Shown: positions 8,528-16,842 of the stretch, in pieces
Layout of the letters: every line of letters starts with the position of its first letter
Numbering within the stretch: the stretch's first letter is position 1
NCBI GenBank assembly: GCA_947585525.1
Contig: CANPXA010000013.1
Location: forward strand, 1-17,014
Length of the DNA stretch: 17,014 nt
Direction: 5' to 3'
Source of the DNA: an uncultured Akkermansia sp.
Lineage (GTDB): Bacteria > Verrucomicrobiota > Verrucomicrobiia > Verrucomicrobiales > Akkermansiaceae
Notes under the pieces: generated by a model
Databases searched by the model: none
Seen by the model: only the letters and a program-made list of their open reading frames with translations
Told to the model about the DNA's origin: nothing
Made by a program: the position numbers and the translations under genes

Positions 8528-10111
8528 TCAGCGTTTTATGTTCGACTCAATGCTACGGGAATGGGGAGAGGGAAGAGTTATTGCTATCAATTTCACATCC
8601 ATGAAAGCTCGTCCGTTTCGGAGGGAATCCCATAATACTTTGGTCAAATCGAGGTCTAATTCGACGTGCATAAGGGAGGCGATCCGCTCTGCGGGGACGT
8701 GCTCTCTTATCAACGTTTCCTGTGTCGCATTTTGAACGACAAAATGCACTTTGGAGGCTTCCTCCTGAACAATTTCTTGTAACCGTTGTTTGCCGGAGTC
8801 CCGGGAACCCGCCAATTCAAAAACGCAGCACACCCGCCGGGAGTCTCGCATCGAAATCTTGTTCCTGATGTAGCTCAAATAAAATAACACAGAATCCGAT
8901 AATGAAGGCTCTGCGGATATGGCAATTCCCATAATAGAACGCTTTTTATATCCTCCTGTGAATTTGATTTGTGCATACGGAATGCCCAGGATCTGCTTCA
9001 CGTCCCGATCCGAAGAATAACGATGCTTCCACAAAGGAACCCCCAGGAAGCGGAATTGTATCGCGTTAGAGCTTATCCGCATACCTGACAGGCGTTTCGC
9101 TTGCAGAATCCGGCAGACTGCCTCGTAGTCGTGATTGCTGATGAAGTGTGCGATAAAATAGTACGGGGGGGAATACCTTTTCAGGAATTCCTGCACAGCC
9201 GGGTCGTTGTCAAAGTGATTCTTAATATATTGCTTGATGGAATCAAAGAAAAAGCGCTTCTTTTCTCCACCCGTTACGCCATACGTCTTCAGGTGCCATA
9301 TATAGGAAAACAGGATCACAGCTTTAAAGCCTGTCTCGCAGGAGGAAAACGCCGGGTATTGCCGACATCTCTCGAAAGAATATTCATACGCTTGGATGAC
9401 ACAGGACAAATCTTCCCCTTTCGTCAACCTCGTGTTCCCCCTGCGGTTGTAACGATAGTAATAGTAAGCCTTGTTATGCACCATCATTCGGTCAGCAGCT
9501 ATGGCAACCTCATAGGCAAAGCTCGCATCGTTTGTGTTTTGAATCGTCTGGAAGCGGATCTTGTTCTTGGTCAAAAATTCTCTTCGATATATTTTGTTGA
9601 AGGGATAAACAATCAAGCCCCATATAAAATCTCCTAAATCTCTCGCATTGAAAATTTTACCCCTAAGGAAATCATTAACAAACGACTTCGAAAAAGGTCC
9701 CTCATAACTCTTTCCTTGTCCGGAATCGTTATAAAAGCCGCAGAGGAGAGCATCCAATCCAGACTCTTGAGCATGAGCGTAGAGTTCCTCGAGCATGGTC
9801 GCATCACAGTAATCGTCCGGGTCGAAAAAAACAACCCATTCGCCCACGGCATGGTCAAGCCCTGTATTACGGGCGGAGCCGGCAAATGAATGCTCGTTCT
9901 GGAAGAGCCGGATGCGAGCATCTTTTGCCATGAACTCGCGGATAATGTCCACCGATGCATCCGAAGAGCCATCATCCACACAAATAACCTCAATCTCCCG
10001 CAGGGTCTGGTTCAGCAGACAAGACAGCGAATGCTTCAGGTAAGCTGCCACATTGTAAACGGGCAGAATAACTGAAACTTTCGGAGTAGATGGAAGATTA
10101 TTCGGAATCAT
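8528..10111 (-). CDS. GT2 family glycosyltransferase
   Basis: This 527-residue protein has an N-terminal GT-A domain: KVSVILPVYN (11-20), VDDGSSD (45-51, nucleotide-binding Asp pair), FAGSARNTG (76-84) and FFDPDDY (95-101, the metal-binding DxD equivalent). It would add one sugar from a nucleotide-sugar to a lipid-linked glycan in the cytoplasm. A second region (about 345-527) has no catalytic motif I recognise; FLGVPLWKHRY (354-364) resembles linker segments found at the C-termini of such transferases. An in-frame stop lies upstream with no start codon between, so ATG 10109-10111 is the first possible start, although no good Shine-Dalgarno precedes it. The last 25-30 residues look unusual and the gene ends just before rdrA, so a C-terminal truncation at the RADAR boundary is possible but unproven. 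Sugar specificity cannot be read from the sequence. Confidence 0.9.
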   Translation of the reverse strand: MIPNNLPSTPKVSVILPVYNVAAYLKHSLSCLLNQTLREIEVICVDDGSSDASVDIIREFMAKDARIRLFQNEHSFAGSARNTGLDHAVGEWVVFFDPDDYCDATMLEELYAHAQESGLDALLCGFYNDSGQGKSYEGPFSKSFVNDFLRGKIFNARDLGDFIWGLIVYPFNKIYRREFLTKNKIRFQTIQNTNDASFAYEVAIAADRMMVHNKAYYYYRYNRRGNTRLTKGEDLSCVIQAYEYSFERCRQYPAFSSCETGFKAVILFSYIWHLKTYGVTGGEKKRFFFDSIKQYIKNHFDNDPAVQEFLKRYSPPYYFIAHFISNHDYEAVCRILQAKRLSGMRISSNAIQFRFLGVPLWKHRYSSDRDVKQILGIPYAQIKFTGGYKKRSIMGIAISAEPSLSDSVLFYLSYIRNKISMRDSRRVCCVFELAGSRDSGKQRLQEIVQEEASKVHFVVQNATQETLIREHVPAERIASLMHVELDLDLTKVLWDSLRNGRAFMDVKLIAITLPSPHSRSIESNIKR

Positions 10112-10180
10112 GCCGTACGGATGTTTGCCTCGTCGATGTTTATTTCTTTACATTCTGTGGGGACTTCGTTCCTATCAGGT
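10112..10180. other. intergenic gap, 69 bases
   Basis: This is the largest gap between intact genes in the window, between the SAM-fold protein and the GT2 gene. I see no strong hairpin with a U-run, no convincing promoter on either strand and no repeat. It may simply be an untranslated spacer in the operon transcript. Confidence 0.5.
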
Positions 10181-10978
10181 TCACAGGTAGCCAGCAAAGG
10201 AGCGGCTCTCACTGACGATGTAGGCTTGCCTCTTAATGCCGAATCGTTCAAAAGTTTGAAAAGCGATCGATTTTTTCCTCAATGCTGCTTGTGTCCTTTT
10301 GATTGTATTTTTCTCTCCCACACGCTCAGCATCGTCAAAAATAATCACGAAATCCTCTGCTAAATTCCCATGTCCGATCAAATCCACCACGTTGGAGCGC
10401 GGCAGATTCTTTCCTCCCCCCACCGGACCATCCACAATGATCAAATCAAACTTTTGGTCTCCCACCAGTTCCAGAAGACCTGCATATTTGTCATTCCTCT
10501 TGCGTCGGTACTCAAAATACTCTAAATCGAGGTGATTGATGCGGATGTGCTCGTGTTTCGGCAACTCCGGCTGATAAATCTTGATCCAATCGAGGCTGTG
10601 CTCGCATACGTTGAGGCAGGCTTCAGGATTTTTGTAGGCAATATACTGCGTCGTCAACTTCGTCGTCTGTCCCAAGCCGAACTCGAGGATGTTTTGTGGC
10701 TCAATCTTGTCCAGTATGCGGAACAACAGGTAGATAAAGCTGTAGTTAGCTGCCCAGTTGTGCAAGTCAAAAGTCCGGTTCTTCACCCATGAGCTTTCCT
10801 CCATACTGTCATGCAGGAGATGAGCGTAATTGAGCTCCTTTAGCTCGTTGTAGCAAAGATCCAGCTTCTGCTCCACGGCAGCGAGCCGTTGCTCGTGCCG
10901 GCGAGCTAACTCCAGCAAAGTTACTTGTTTTTCTTTGAGAGAATCTGTTCCCTTTTCTTCCAATGGATTATTTTGCAT
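10181..10978 (-). CDS. class I SAM-dependent methyltransferase-fold protein
   Basis: This 265-residue protein starts with a charged, probably coiled-coil segment (about 12-50). The fold then shows NILEFGLGQTT (96-106, motif I, glycine-rich SAM loop with E99), CEHS (125-128, the acidic residue after strand 2), FDLIIVDGPVGG (177-188, motif IV) and FVIIFDDAER (210-219). These mark a Rossmann-like methyltransferase fold. The likely role is methylating a sugar of the polysaccharide repeat or its nucleotide-linked precursor, judged only from the neighbours. The start overlaps the end of the 1402-residue fusion gene by 11 bases, supporting coupled translation. The coiled-coil start suggests oligomerisation or docking on a partner. 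It could be a non-methylating relative, since the acceptor site is not recognisable. Confidence 0.7.
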   Translation of the reverse strand: MQNNPLEEKGTDSLKEKQVTLLELARRHEQRLAAVEQKLDLCYNELKELNYAHLLHDSMEESSWVKNRTFDLHNWAANYSFIYLLFRILDKIEPQNILEFGLGQTTKLTTQYIAYKNPEACLNVCEHSLDWIKIYQPELPKHEHIRINHLDLEYFEYRRKRNDKYAGLLELVGDQKFDLIIVDGPVGGGKNLPRSNVVDLIGHGNLAEDFVIIFDDAERVGEKNTIKRTQAALRKKSIAFQTFERFGIKRQAYIVSESRSFAGYL

Positions 10979-13900
10979 GGCTTATTGCTTTGTGGATTTT
11001 ATCTGTCAACGCATCGATATTTTCCCGAATCTCATCCGAGCTCGGATTGAGTTTCAAGATTGTTTCCTTCAATTCCTCCCGTGAGTAGGGATGGGGCAGT
11101 CGTTCATATTCGACCCATACCTCTTGCCCGTCTTTCACAGGCATTTCATAGCTCCACGGTTTGTCGTGCCACACTGTAATAGGTGAGGAGAGAATCTCCT
11201 TTCCATCGATTTTGATGGATTTATAGTCATTCCATAGAGGAAACCGCTTGCCCTCGAGCCGCATATCGGGTCCTCGAAAAATCACCGTAAGTTTGCCTTC
11301 GTTAATAGTGAAAATCCTTATTTTTCCCTTGCCTGCATCGTTTGCGAGGACTTGCCCTGCGCCCTGTGCATTCTTGAACCAAGACGGCTCCAGAATCGTG
11401 CTGTCTTCCGTTTCGATAACAACGGCGTTTTCTGCCGTGCCGATATTCTTAATATCAATTCGTGCCTGACTTAACTGTTTTTGAATGTGTTTAAAACACA
11501 ATATTTTACTTTGTTTTTGAAGAGAATTTCTTCTATACCAATTCAAGAATAAATACAGATAGGGATTTGTTTTCTTTTCCTTTTCAGGTTTATAGTACCC
11601 GCTGGTATCTATGTCGTAAGCTAATGGAGGGAGCTTGACTAATTCTCCCACCATAAGATTATATTTTTCATTATTCCAACGCCCTGTACCACTCGAACGA
11701 GTAAAGGTCATTTCGCCAAATTTAATCCTTCCATCATTTAAACGATACAAATCAACACAGACAAAAGGGAAACCTTGGCAGCACGTTTTAGCAATTCGAA
11801 TCATCTCATCGAGATTGTCCGGCTTTGCTAATTCCTGGTCGTAGAGAGGATGATCATAATAGAATGGTTGCCGCTCCCAATTTAAATCGTAAAAGACCAT
11901 TTTTAAATTGGCAGAAAAATCGTCTCTAAACTGCATATATTTAACCTCTCCGTTAAAGCACCAAAATTTGTAGTCATATAAATTTTGTCCATCATTTGTG
12001 ACATACTGTTCGATCAATATCTTCGGCTTGATATCTCGATAATGAAGCTCAAAGCCCCATCTAAATGCGTAATTCTCACGCATCCATCTATCCACCTTCA
12101 ATTTCGCCTCGGCTCGATCAAGTTGAGATTTGTTTTTGACCACAATATTATAACCACACCCGTGATTACATTTGATGACAAATTGGTCGGGCAACCGATT
12201 AAAATCTATGTCCTCAAATCGATCATAAACGCCCAACAAGGGGATAAGATATTGCTCACCAATTTTTTCTTTCACCCATTCACGTACCAGATACTTGTCA
12301 GCAAGCCGCGTTTTTATGGGAGTTGAATCATATATCTTTAACCACTGTATTTTTTCGTTAAAGCTTCTCGGGACATCAAGATTAAGCGGTTTCTTCATTA
12401 TAGCTGCATACCATTGTTTCAGATACTTTCTATAATCGTGGAACAAATCCGTCTTTGCCGCATATTTCCACCAAAGAGAAGCCATAAACATTTCACATGC
12501 ATTCCATGGTTTTACTTTATCTACGTAGTGAACAATGCTTGGATAGTTTTGGGCTTCTTTAATTTCCTCTTCATTAAACAATTGCTTAAGTCGGGGATTC
12601 CTTATCGATTGTGTCATCACATTGTATTTCAACGGCAACAATTTAATTTTGCCATAACAAGCAACATTGATGACGTCTTGATCTACTGTCTCATAATTTT
12701 TTTGGGACAATTCAACAAATTTCTGCGTCACATTATCTCTGCGTATTTCCTCTAGGTTCATCAGCAAAACGCCGGCATTCACGTAACTCCGCATTGAATC
12801 CAATCCCAGACGTTTACAATGGTATTTCTCATTGAAGTGATATCCTGGCGCAATGACCCCTGCCAAGTAATACCCCTTTATGTCGGTGTCCAGCAAATCT
12901 GACAAATCCGTGCATACACATATATCAACATCCAGATAAATACATTTACTGTACTCTTTAGGCAAAACCTTCGCTGCTAATAATTTGTAATATGTCGGGG
13001 TCGCCACATGAGCTATAGGTTGGTTCAGATCCGAAAAGGCATCCTTCATGTCCACGAAATGAATGGAGCAATTAAATGCTTTTTCCAATTCAGTAATTTT
13101 TTCAATGTTTCTCCCGGAGAAAGAGCCCGGAACTAATATGTAAAATTCGTAACGTGTGTCAATTTTAGCGTTTGTCAAGGCCGAAAACATTGCCACATAT
13201 AGATAACGAGCGTATTGGTTACTTGACGACAAGACAATTGGAATGGTATGAATGTCTCCGATGTTAAGGAAGGGGAGAATCTTTTTCCATGATTCATTCC
13301 CTACAACTTGGCGCGTTAATTCCTTATTTTTGACGGCGATGCTAAACTCCTCACAGATTTTTTTCCTAAAATCCGGAGCCATGCCATCGGGTAACCTCGA
13401 TAAATTCCACAAGTAGGAATTTATCATTTTCTTGTAGAAAAGAGGATAAAATCTTTCTTTGTAAGGAACTTTTGCGAGGATCTTGTGTACAAATTTGTAT
13501 TCGTCCAGGATGCAGGATACTTTACTCATGTCATTTACAGAGGAATCTTGATTATCCTGTCGATAATGGTAAAGAGGGATATTCAGGAATAATCCCGAAT
13601 GCGCATGGAACATGACTTGATAGTAAAATCCCTGATCCTGAAAAGATGCCCCGGGAGATTCATGATATCTAATATGATGTTGTTTAAGAAAATCCACTCT
13701 ATAAATTCCCGCGCAATTTGCTATGGCCCCGACCATCAATCCCGTATTGGCCAGGTCATACTGCACGACATTGTACAAATTTTTATTTGTTATAATGTTG
13801 CTGTATGTCCGTTTGTTTGTCTTAGAGTACCAGAAATACACGTCGCCTTTCACAAAATCAACATCTGTCTCCTTGGCGCGCTTGTAGAGTATCTCATACA

Positions 13901-15176
13901 TTGTTGATTCGATGTAATCATCCGGTTCAACAATGCCAATGTATTCCCCCGTGGCAAGGTCCAGCCCACAATTCATGGTCTGTCCATACCCGGCATTGGG
14001 TTTATTGATATATTTAATTCTGCTATCCTTTTGAGCGTATTCTGTAATAATATCCAGCGAATTATCTGTTGAACCATCGTTCACACAAATAATTTCTATC
14101 TCTTTAAATGTCTGATGTATAATACTATTCAGACATTCCCTTAGATACCGCCCTGCATTATAAATAGGAAGGATAACTGAAACTTTCGGCTTTCCCGAGC
14201 CATCAGCATATTTGTTTCTTGCGAATTGCAGACAAATAGACATTATTTCTTCCTTAAGAGCACGGATTTCATCTGTATGATATAAATTCAATTCCTGTTT
14301 GTATTTTGTCTGTATTCTGCTTAGTGTCAAAGAAAACAGATCCTCTAAATGAGAGTCTCTTGCCATTAACAGATCATCCCTCAACCCCTTCAATAGATGG
14401 CATACTTTTTCTTCTGTCCAGTTAAGGGTTTTGTGAGCCCATCGATAGGCATATGTGTAGAGTTTCATGGCATAAAATGTCCCTGCTCTTACAAAAGCCT
14501 TTACCATGAAGGGAGGGTCTTGAAACCTCGTATAATGAGGAAAAATTATTTTATTCTCCTCCAGTAGTTTTCTATCATAAATGTATCGTTGAAATCCAAA
14601 ATCATACTGAAAGTCCGAATATGAACGAACTTCATCCTCTGTAAAGCATTCATTTTTCTCTTGCTTCCTGATTTCAATTTTTCTATTTTCATCATATACA
14701 ATCAGCGATCCACCACAAATCTTAACATTGTGCTCGATGGCTTTGCTGTACATAACCTCAAGTACGGAAGCGTCCGGATAGTAGTCGTCGGGATCCATGA
14801 AGGCAACGAACTCGCCCGTGGCCAATTTCATCCCCTCATTGCGTGAATAGCCAACGCCCTTGTTTTCACGACTGACAACCGTAATACGCCCATCACGTTG
14901 GGCGTACTCTCTCAAGATTTGCAACGAATTATCTGTGGAGCCGTCATCCACACAGATAACTTCTATCGCCTTGAGCGTTTGATTGAGAACCGTGTCAAGA
15001 CACTCCGGCAAATACTTTGCCACATTATAGACGGGTAGGATCACCGATACTTTCGGCACATAATCTATGTGGTTTTGCACAATAATTTTCGTCGTCATAT
15101 TTTTCTCTCCTGCTGCGTTTTGTCCCTGAATAAGCTGATGATTTCCGTGTGCCGTTTCTGCGTCTTCAAGCTTCAT
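10968..15176 (-). CDS. five-module fusion: GT2 - GT2 - GT8 - TupA-type ATP-grasp - FRGPD/WHDKP module
   Basis: This 1402-residue protein combines modules usually found apart. GT2 number 1 (about 42-300) has KVSVILPVY, VDDGSTD (76-82) and MDPDDY (127-132). GT2 number 2 (about 331-610) has KVSVILPIYN, VNDGSTD (365-371) and EPDDY (417-421). The GT8 domain (about 643-900) has YLDVD (747-751, the DxD), YVNAGVLLMN (798-807), VDQDVIN (831-837) and the terminal H-x6-KPWN signature (883-892). A TupA-like ATP-grasp (about 930-1195) shows SFNEKIQWLK, FVIKCNHGCGYN (999-1010), LYDYKFWCFNG (1066-1076) and FGEMTF (1153-1158). The C-terminal module holds FRGPDMR (1300-1306) and WHDKP (1336-1340). It would act in the cytoplasm, adding up to three sugars and making an acyl/amide-type linkage. 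AAAAGGAG (15183-15190) six bases before the ATG supports this start; a second ATG at codon 27 also has a purine-rich site. Confidence 0.92.
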   Translation of the reverse strand: MKLEDAETAHGNHQLIQGQNAAGEKNMTTKIIVQNHIDYVPKVSVILPVYNVAKYLPECLDTVLNQTLKAIEVICVDDGSTDNSLQILREYAQRDGRITVVSRENKGVGYSRNEGMKLATGEFVAFMDPDDYYPDASVLEVMYSKAIEHNVKICGGSLIVYDENRKIEIRKQEKNECFTEDEVRSYSDFQYDFGFQRYIYDRKLLEENKIIFPHYTRFQDPPFMVKAFVRAGTFYAMKLYTYAYRWAHKTLNWTEEKVCHLLKGLRDDLLMARDSHLEDLFSLTLSRIQTKYKQELNLYHTDEIRALKEEIMSICLQFARNKYADGSGKPKVSVILPIYNAGRYLRECLNSIIHQTFKEIEIICVNDGSTDNSLDIITEYAQKDSRIKYINKPNAGYGQTMNCGLDLATGEYIGIVEPDDYIESTMYEILYKRAKETDVDFVKGDVYFWYSKTNKRTYSNIITNKNLYNVVQYDLANTGLMVGAIANCAGIYRVDFLKQHHIRYHESPGASFQDQGFYYQVMFHAHSGLFLNIPLYHYRQDNQDSSVNDMSKVSCILDEYKFVHKILAKVPYKERFYPLFYKKMINSYLWNLSRLPDGMAPDFRKKICEEFSIAVKNKELTRQVVGNESWKKILPFLNIGDIHTIPIVLSSSNQYARYLYVAMFSALTNAKIDTRYEFYILVPGSFSGRNIEKITELEKAFNCSIHFVDMKDAFSDLNQPIAHVATPTYYKLLAAKVLPKEYSKCIYLDVDICVCTDLSDLLDTDIKGYYLAGVIAPGYHFNEKYHCKRLGLDSMRSYVNAGVLLMNLEEIRRDNVTQKFVELSQKNYETVDQDVINVACYGKIKLLPLKYNVMTQSIRNPRLKQLFNEEEIKEAQNYPSIVHYVDKVKPWNACEMFMASLWWKYAAKTDLFHDYRKYLKQWYAAIMKKPLNLDVPRSFNEKIQWLKIYDSTPIKTRLADKYLVREWVKEKIGEQYLIPLLGVYDRFEDIDFNRLPDQFVIKCNHGCGYNIVVKNKSQLDRAEAKLKVDRWMRENYAFRWGFELHYRDIKPKILIEQYVTNDGQNLYDYKFWCFNGEVKYMQFRDDFSANLKMVFYDLNWERQPFYYDHPLYDQELAKPDNLDEMIRIAKTCCQGFPFVCVDLYRLNDGRIKFGEMTFTRSSGTGRWNNEKYNLMVGELVKLPPLAYDIDTSGYYKPEKEKKTNPYLYLFLNWYRRNSLQKQSKILCFKHIQKQLSQARIDIKNIGTAENAVVIETEDSTILEPSWFKNAQGAGQVLANDAGKGKIRIFTINEGKLTVIFRGPDMRLEGKRFPLWNDYKSIKIDGKEILSSPITVWHDKPWSYEMPVKDGQEVWVEYERLPHPYSREELKETILKLNPSSDEIRENIDALTDKIHKAISHAK

Positions 15177-15182
15177 GTTAAA

Positions 15183-15190
15183 CTCCTTTT
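15183..15190 (-). promoter_or_regulatory. strong Shine-Dalgarno for the GT fusion gene
   Basis: AAAAGGAG lies six bases before the ATG at 15174-15176. It is among the best ribosome sites in the window, and it fixes the start of the 1402-residue protein over the internal ATG at codon 27. Confidence 0.75.
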
Positions 15191-15203
15191 ATTTAATTTT
15201 CTG

Positions 15204-16328
15204 TTATTTGTACCTTCCGTAAGTCAATTTCTCAAATGTTTCAAATGCTCCCGCAATCGTTCGGTTCATATCGTAATATCTGTAGGCTCCCAAACGGCCG
15301 AGGAAAACGACATGGGGCAGTTTCTTCGCTTCCTCCAAGTATTGGTTGTATCTCGACTGGGTGCCCTCATTGAGTATGGGGTAAATTCTCTCATTGCGGC
15401 CGGCAGCGAAAGCTTCGGGATACTCATACGAAAGAACCGTCTTGTCTGATTTTTCATTCAGGAAATACTTATACTCGGTGATTCGCGTGAAATCATAGTT
15501 TTCCGGGTAATTGACGACAGGTGCATTTTGGTATTTCTCCATCTCGAGCGTTTCAAAACGAATGTCCAAACTACGGTAGGGCAATTCCCCATATCGGTAG
15601 TCAAAAAACTCATCGATAGCGCCCGTAAAAAATAATCTTTCGTATTGAATGGTCTCTCTAACAGACTGCCAGGACGCATTCAGACGGCATTCTATCAGCG
15701 GGTGATTCAGCATATTCTCAAACATCCGCGTATAACCTTCCTTGGGAATGGCCTGATATTTTTCCTGAAAATAGCGATCATCACGGCTGATAGAGACCGG
15801 CACGGATCCTGTCACGCTTGCATCAAGCTGTTCAGGGGTGGCATCCCATTGTTTGACGGTGTACCCCAGAAATACTTTCCTGTAAATATATTCAGCTAAA
15901 AAATTCAACTCCTTATCCTGAGTGTTTCGCAGCTCTAAAATGGGAACTTTCTTGTTGTATCCGAATTCGTCAATGAGCTTGATTTCCAACCGTTCAGCTA
16001 ACTTCGGTGGAAATGCCTTATAGAGAGAATTCAAATTAAACGGGATGGGAACTTCGATGCCGTCAATAATTCCCAATACATTGTGCATAAACGGACGCCA
16101 TTGTGTGTATTGAGAGAGATAATCCCAGATTTCTTTGGAATTTGTCCTGAAAATATGCGGACCGTACTGGTGAACCGTAATACCGTTTTCATCCTTAAAA
16201 TCATAACAGGTGCCTGCTATATGATTTTTGGAATCAATAATCAACACTGCCTCGTTCAATTCATTGGCAATCCTGTTTGCCAACACGATGCCGGACAACC
16301 CGCATCCCACTATGAGATTTTTAATCAT
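15204..16328 (-). CDS. glf: UDP-galactopyranose mutase
   Basis: This 374-residue protein matches UDP-galactopyranose mutase in length and motifs. This flavoenzyme interconverts UDP-galactopyranose and UDP-galactofuranose in the cytoplasm, supplying the Galf donor for surface glycans. It shows the FAD-binding start LIVGCGLSGIVLA (5-17) with the acidic residue IIDSKNHIAGTCYDF (30-44), QYGPHIFRT (54-62) and PIPFNLNSLY (94-103). VKQWDATPEQLDASVTGSVPVSISRDDRYF follows near 158-187, and LGRLGAYRYYDMNRTI, the characteristic C-terminal flavin/substrate stretch, near 344-359. The start overlaps the stop of the 92-residue gene by 4 bases and the stop is 27 bases before the GT fusion. Its presence strongly suggests galactofuranose in the glycan made by this cluster, probably transferred by one of the adjacent GT2 domains. 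Confidence 0.97.
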   Translation of the reverse strand: MIKNLIVGCGLSGIVLANRIANELNEAVLIIDSKNHIAGTCYDFKDENGITVHQYGPHIFRTNSKEIWDYLSQYTQWRPFMHNVLGIIDGIEVPIPFNLNSLYKAFPPKLAERLEIKLIDEFGYNKKVPILELRNTQDKELNFLAEYIYRKVFLGYTVKQWDATPEQLDASVTGSVPVSISRDDRYFQEKYQAIPKEGYTRMFENMLNHPLIECRLNASWQSVRETIQYERLFFTGAIDEFFDYRYGELPYRSLDIRFETLEMEKYQNAPVVNYPENYDFTRITEYKYFLNEKSDKTVLSYEYPEAFAAGRNERIYPILNEGTQSRYNQYLEEAKKLPHVVFLGRLGAYRYYDMNRTIAGAFETFEKLTYGRYK

Positions 16329-16603
16329 TTCCCTTTACCGTAAGATTTTTCTAGTTCTTTAACCTCGAATTCCAGACACTCGCATTCCTCCTGTAAACGT
16401 ACCGGGTATTCCCATATGTACCTCAGTCTCTCACCCAGTCCCATTTTCGCGCCGCGTCTCCCGATTTCAGCGGAACAAGGCAAGCCCCATCTTATCAACT
16501 TTTCCGCGTACTTGTGTCCACTAATAAGGCGCAATTTGTAGAGCAGCCAATACCTGAGTCGTCTGGCTTTGCTGATTTTTTTCGTTTTTTTGTTTGTATC
16601 CAT
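16325..16603 (-). CDS. small basic protein of unknown function
   Basis: This 92-residue protein has no domain I recognise. The first 30 residues are very rich in Lys and Arg (KKTKKISKARRLRYW). The middle, IRWGLPCSAEIGRRGAKMGLGERLRYIW, carries aromatic and basic residues. The end (about 68-92), RLQEECECLEFEVKELEKSYG, has the heptad-like pattern of a short coiled coil. No signal peptide or membrane segment is evident. It is held to be real because its stop overlaps the glf start by four bases in the same orientation. It could be a docking or scaffolding partner for glycosyltransferases, or the detached terminus of a larger glycosyltransferase damaged together with the remnant just upstream. Both ideas are inferences. 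Confidence 0.6.
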   Translation of the reverse strand: MDTNKKTKKISKARRLRYWLLYKLRLISGHKYAEKLIRWGLPCSAEIGRRGAKMGLGERLRYIWEYPVRLQEECECLEFEVKELEKSYGKGK

Positions 16604-16665
16604 GATTCTCGTTCTCTGTAAAATGTCTAATGAGGATCTTTATCAGACTGTCTGCTCCTCCTCCA

Positions 16666-16842
16666 TCATCGTTTCTTGAAAAAACGGAAGTCCTCTATCA
16701 CGAAATGACCGCACAGCCCGCCCCAGTCATCATCCTTCTCCGGAATGATGCTCTGTTGCCCCTTCTGCTGCAGATGCCAGGCCGCCGAGATGCCGGCTAT
16801 ACCTGCACCCAGCACGAGGTTACCGGGCGAAGTGGTCTCCAT
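16666..16842 (-). pseudogene. truncated N-terminus of an FAD/NAD(P)-binding oxidoreductase (amine-oxidase / UGM-like)
   Basis: A 58-codon frame starts at the ATG 16840-16842 and ends at TGA 16666-16668. Its translation begins METTSPGNLVLGAGIAGISA, a textbook dinucleotide-binding GxGxxG (residues 12-17, GAGIAG). It goes on with AAWHLQQKG, then IPEKDDDWGGLCGHFVIEDF (33-52), matching the second-strand acidic residue and the GGLC...F.F signature of protoporphyrinogen-oxidase/UGM-like flavoproteins. Intact members are about 400-450 residues, so only the first Rossmann strand-helix-strand survives. Just after the expected 'GFRFD' position the frame runs into FFKKR and a stop, and what follows is the start of another gene. 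It overlaps the dehydratase stop by 23 bases. It is best read as a decayed remnant after an internal deletion; a short expressed peptide is possible but unlikely. Confidence 0.75.

Noticed and set aside
8490..8620. Possible sigma-70 promoter for rdrA (TTGAGT about 8546, TGATAC about 8520)
   Set aside because: The spacing is about 19 bases and the -10 match is poor; such matches are expected by chance.
9101..9637. 178-codon open frame on the plus strand
   Set aside because: It lies wholly inside the GT2 gene on the opposite strand, which has clear catalytic motifs; the plus-strand translation shows no domain pattern.
15069..15449. 126-codon plus-strand frame across the GT fusion/glf junction
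   Set aside because: It spans two convincing genes and their ribosome site on the other strand, and has no recognisable domain.
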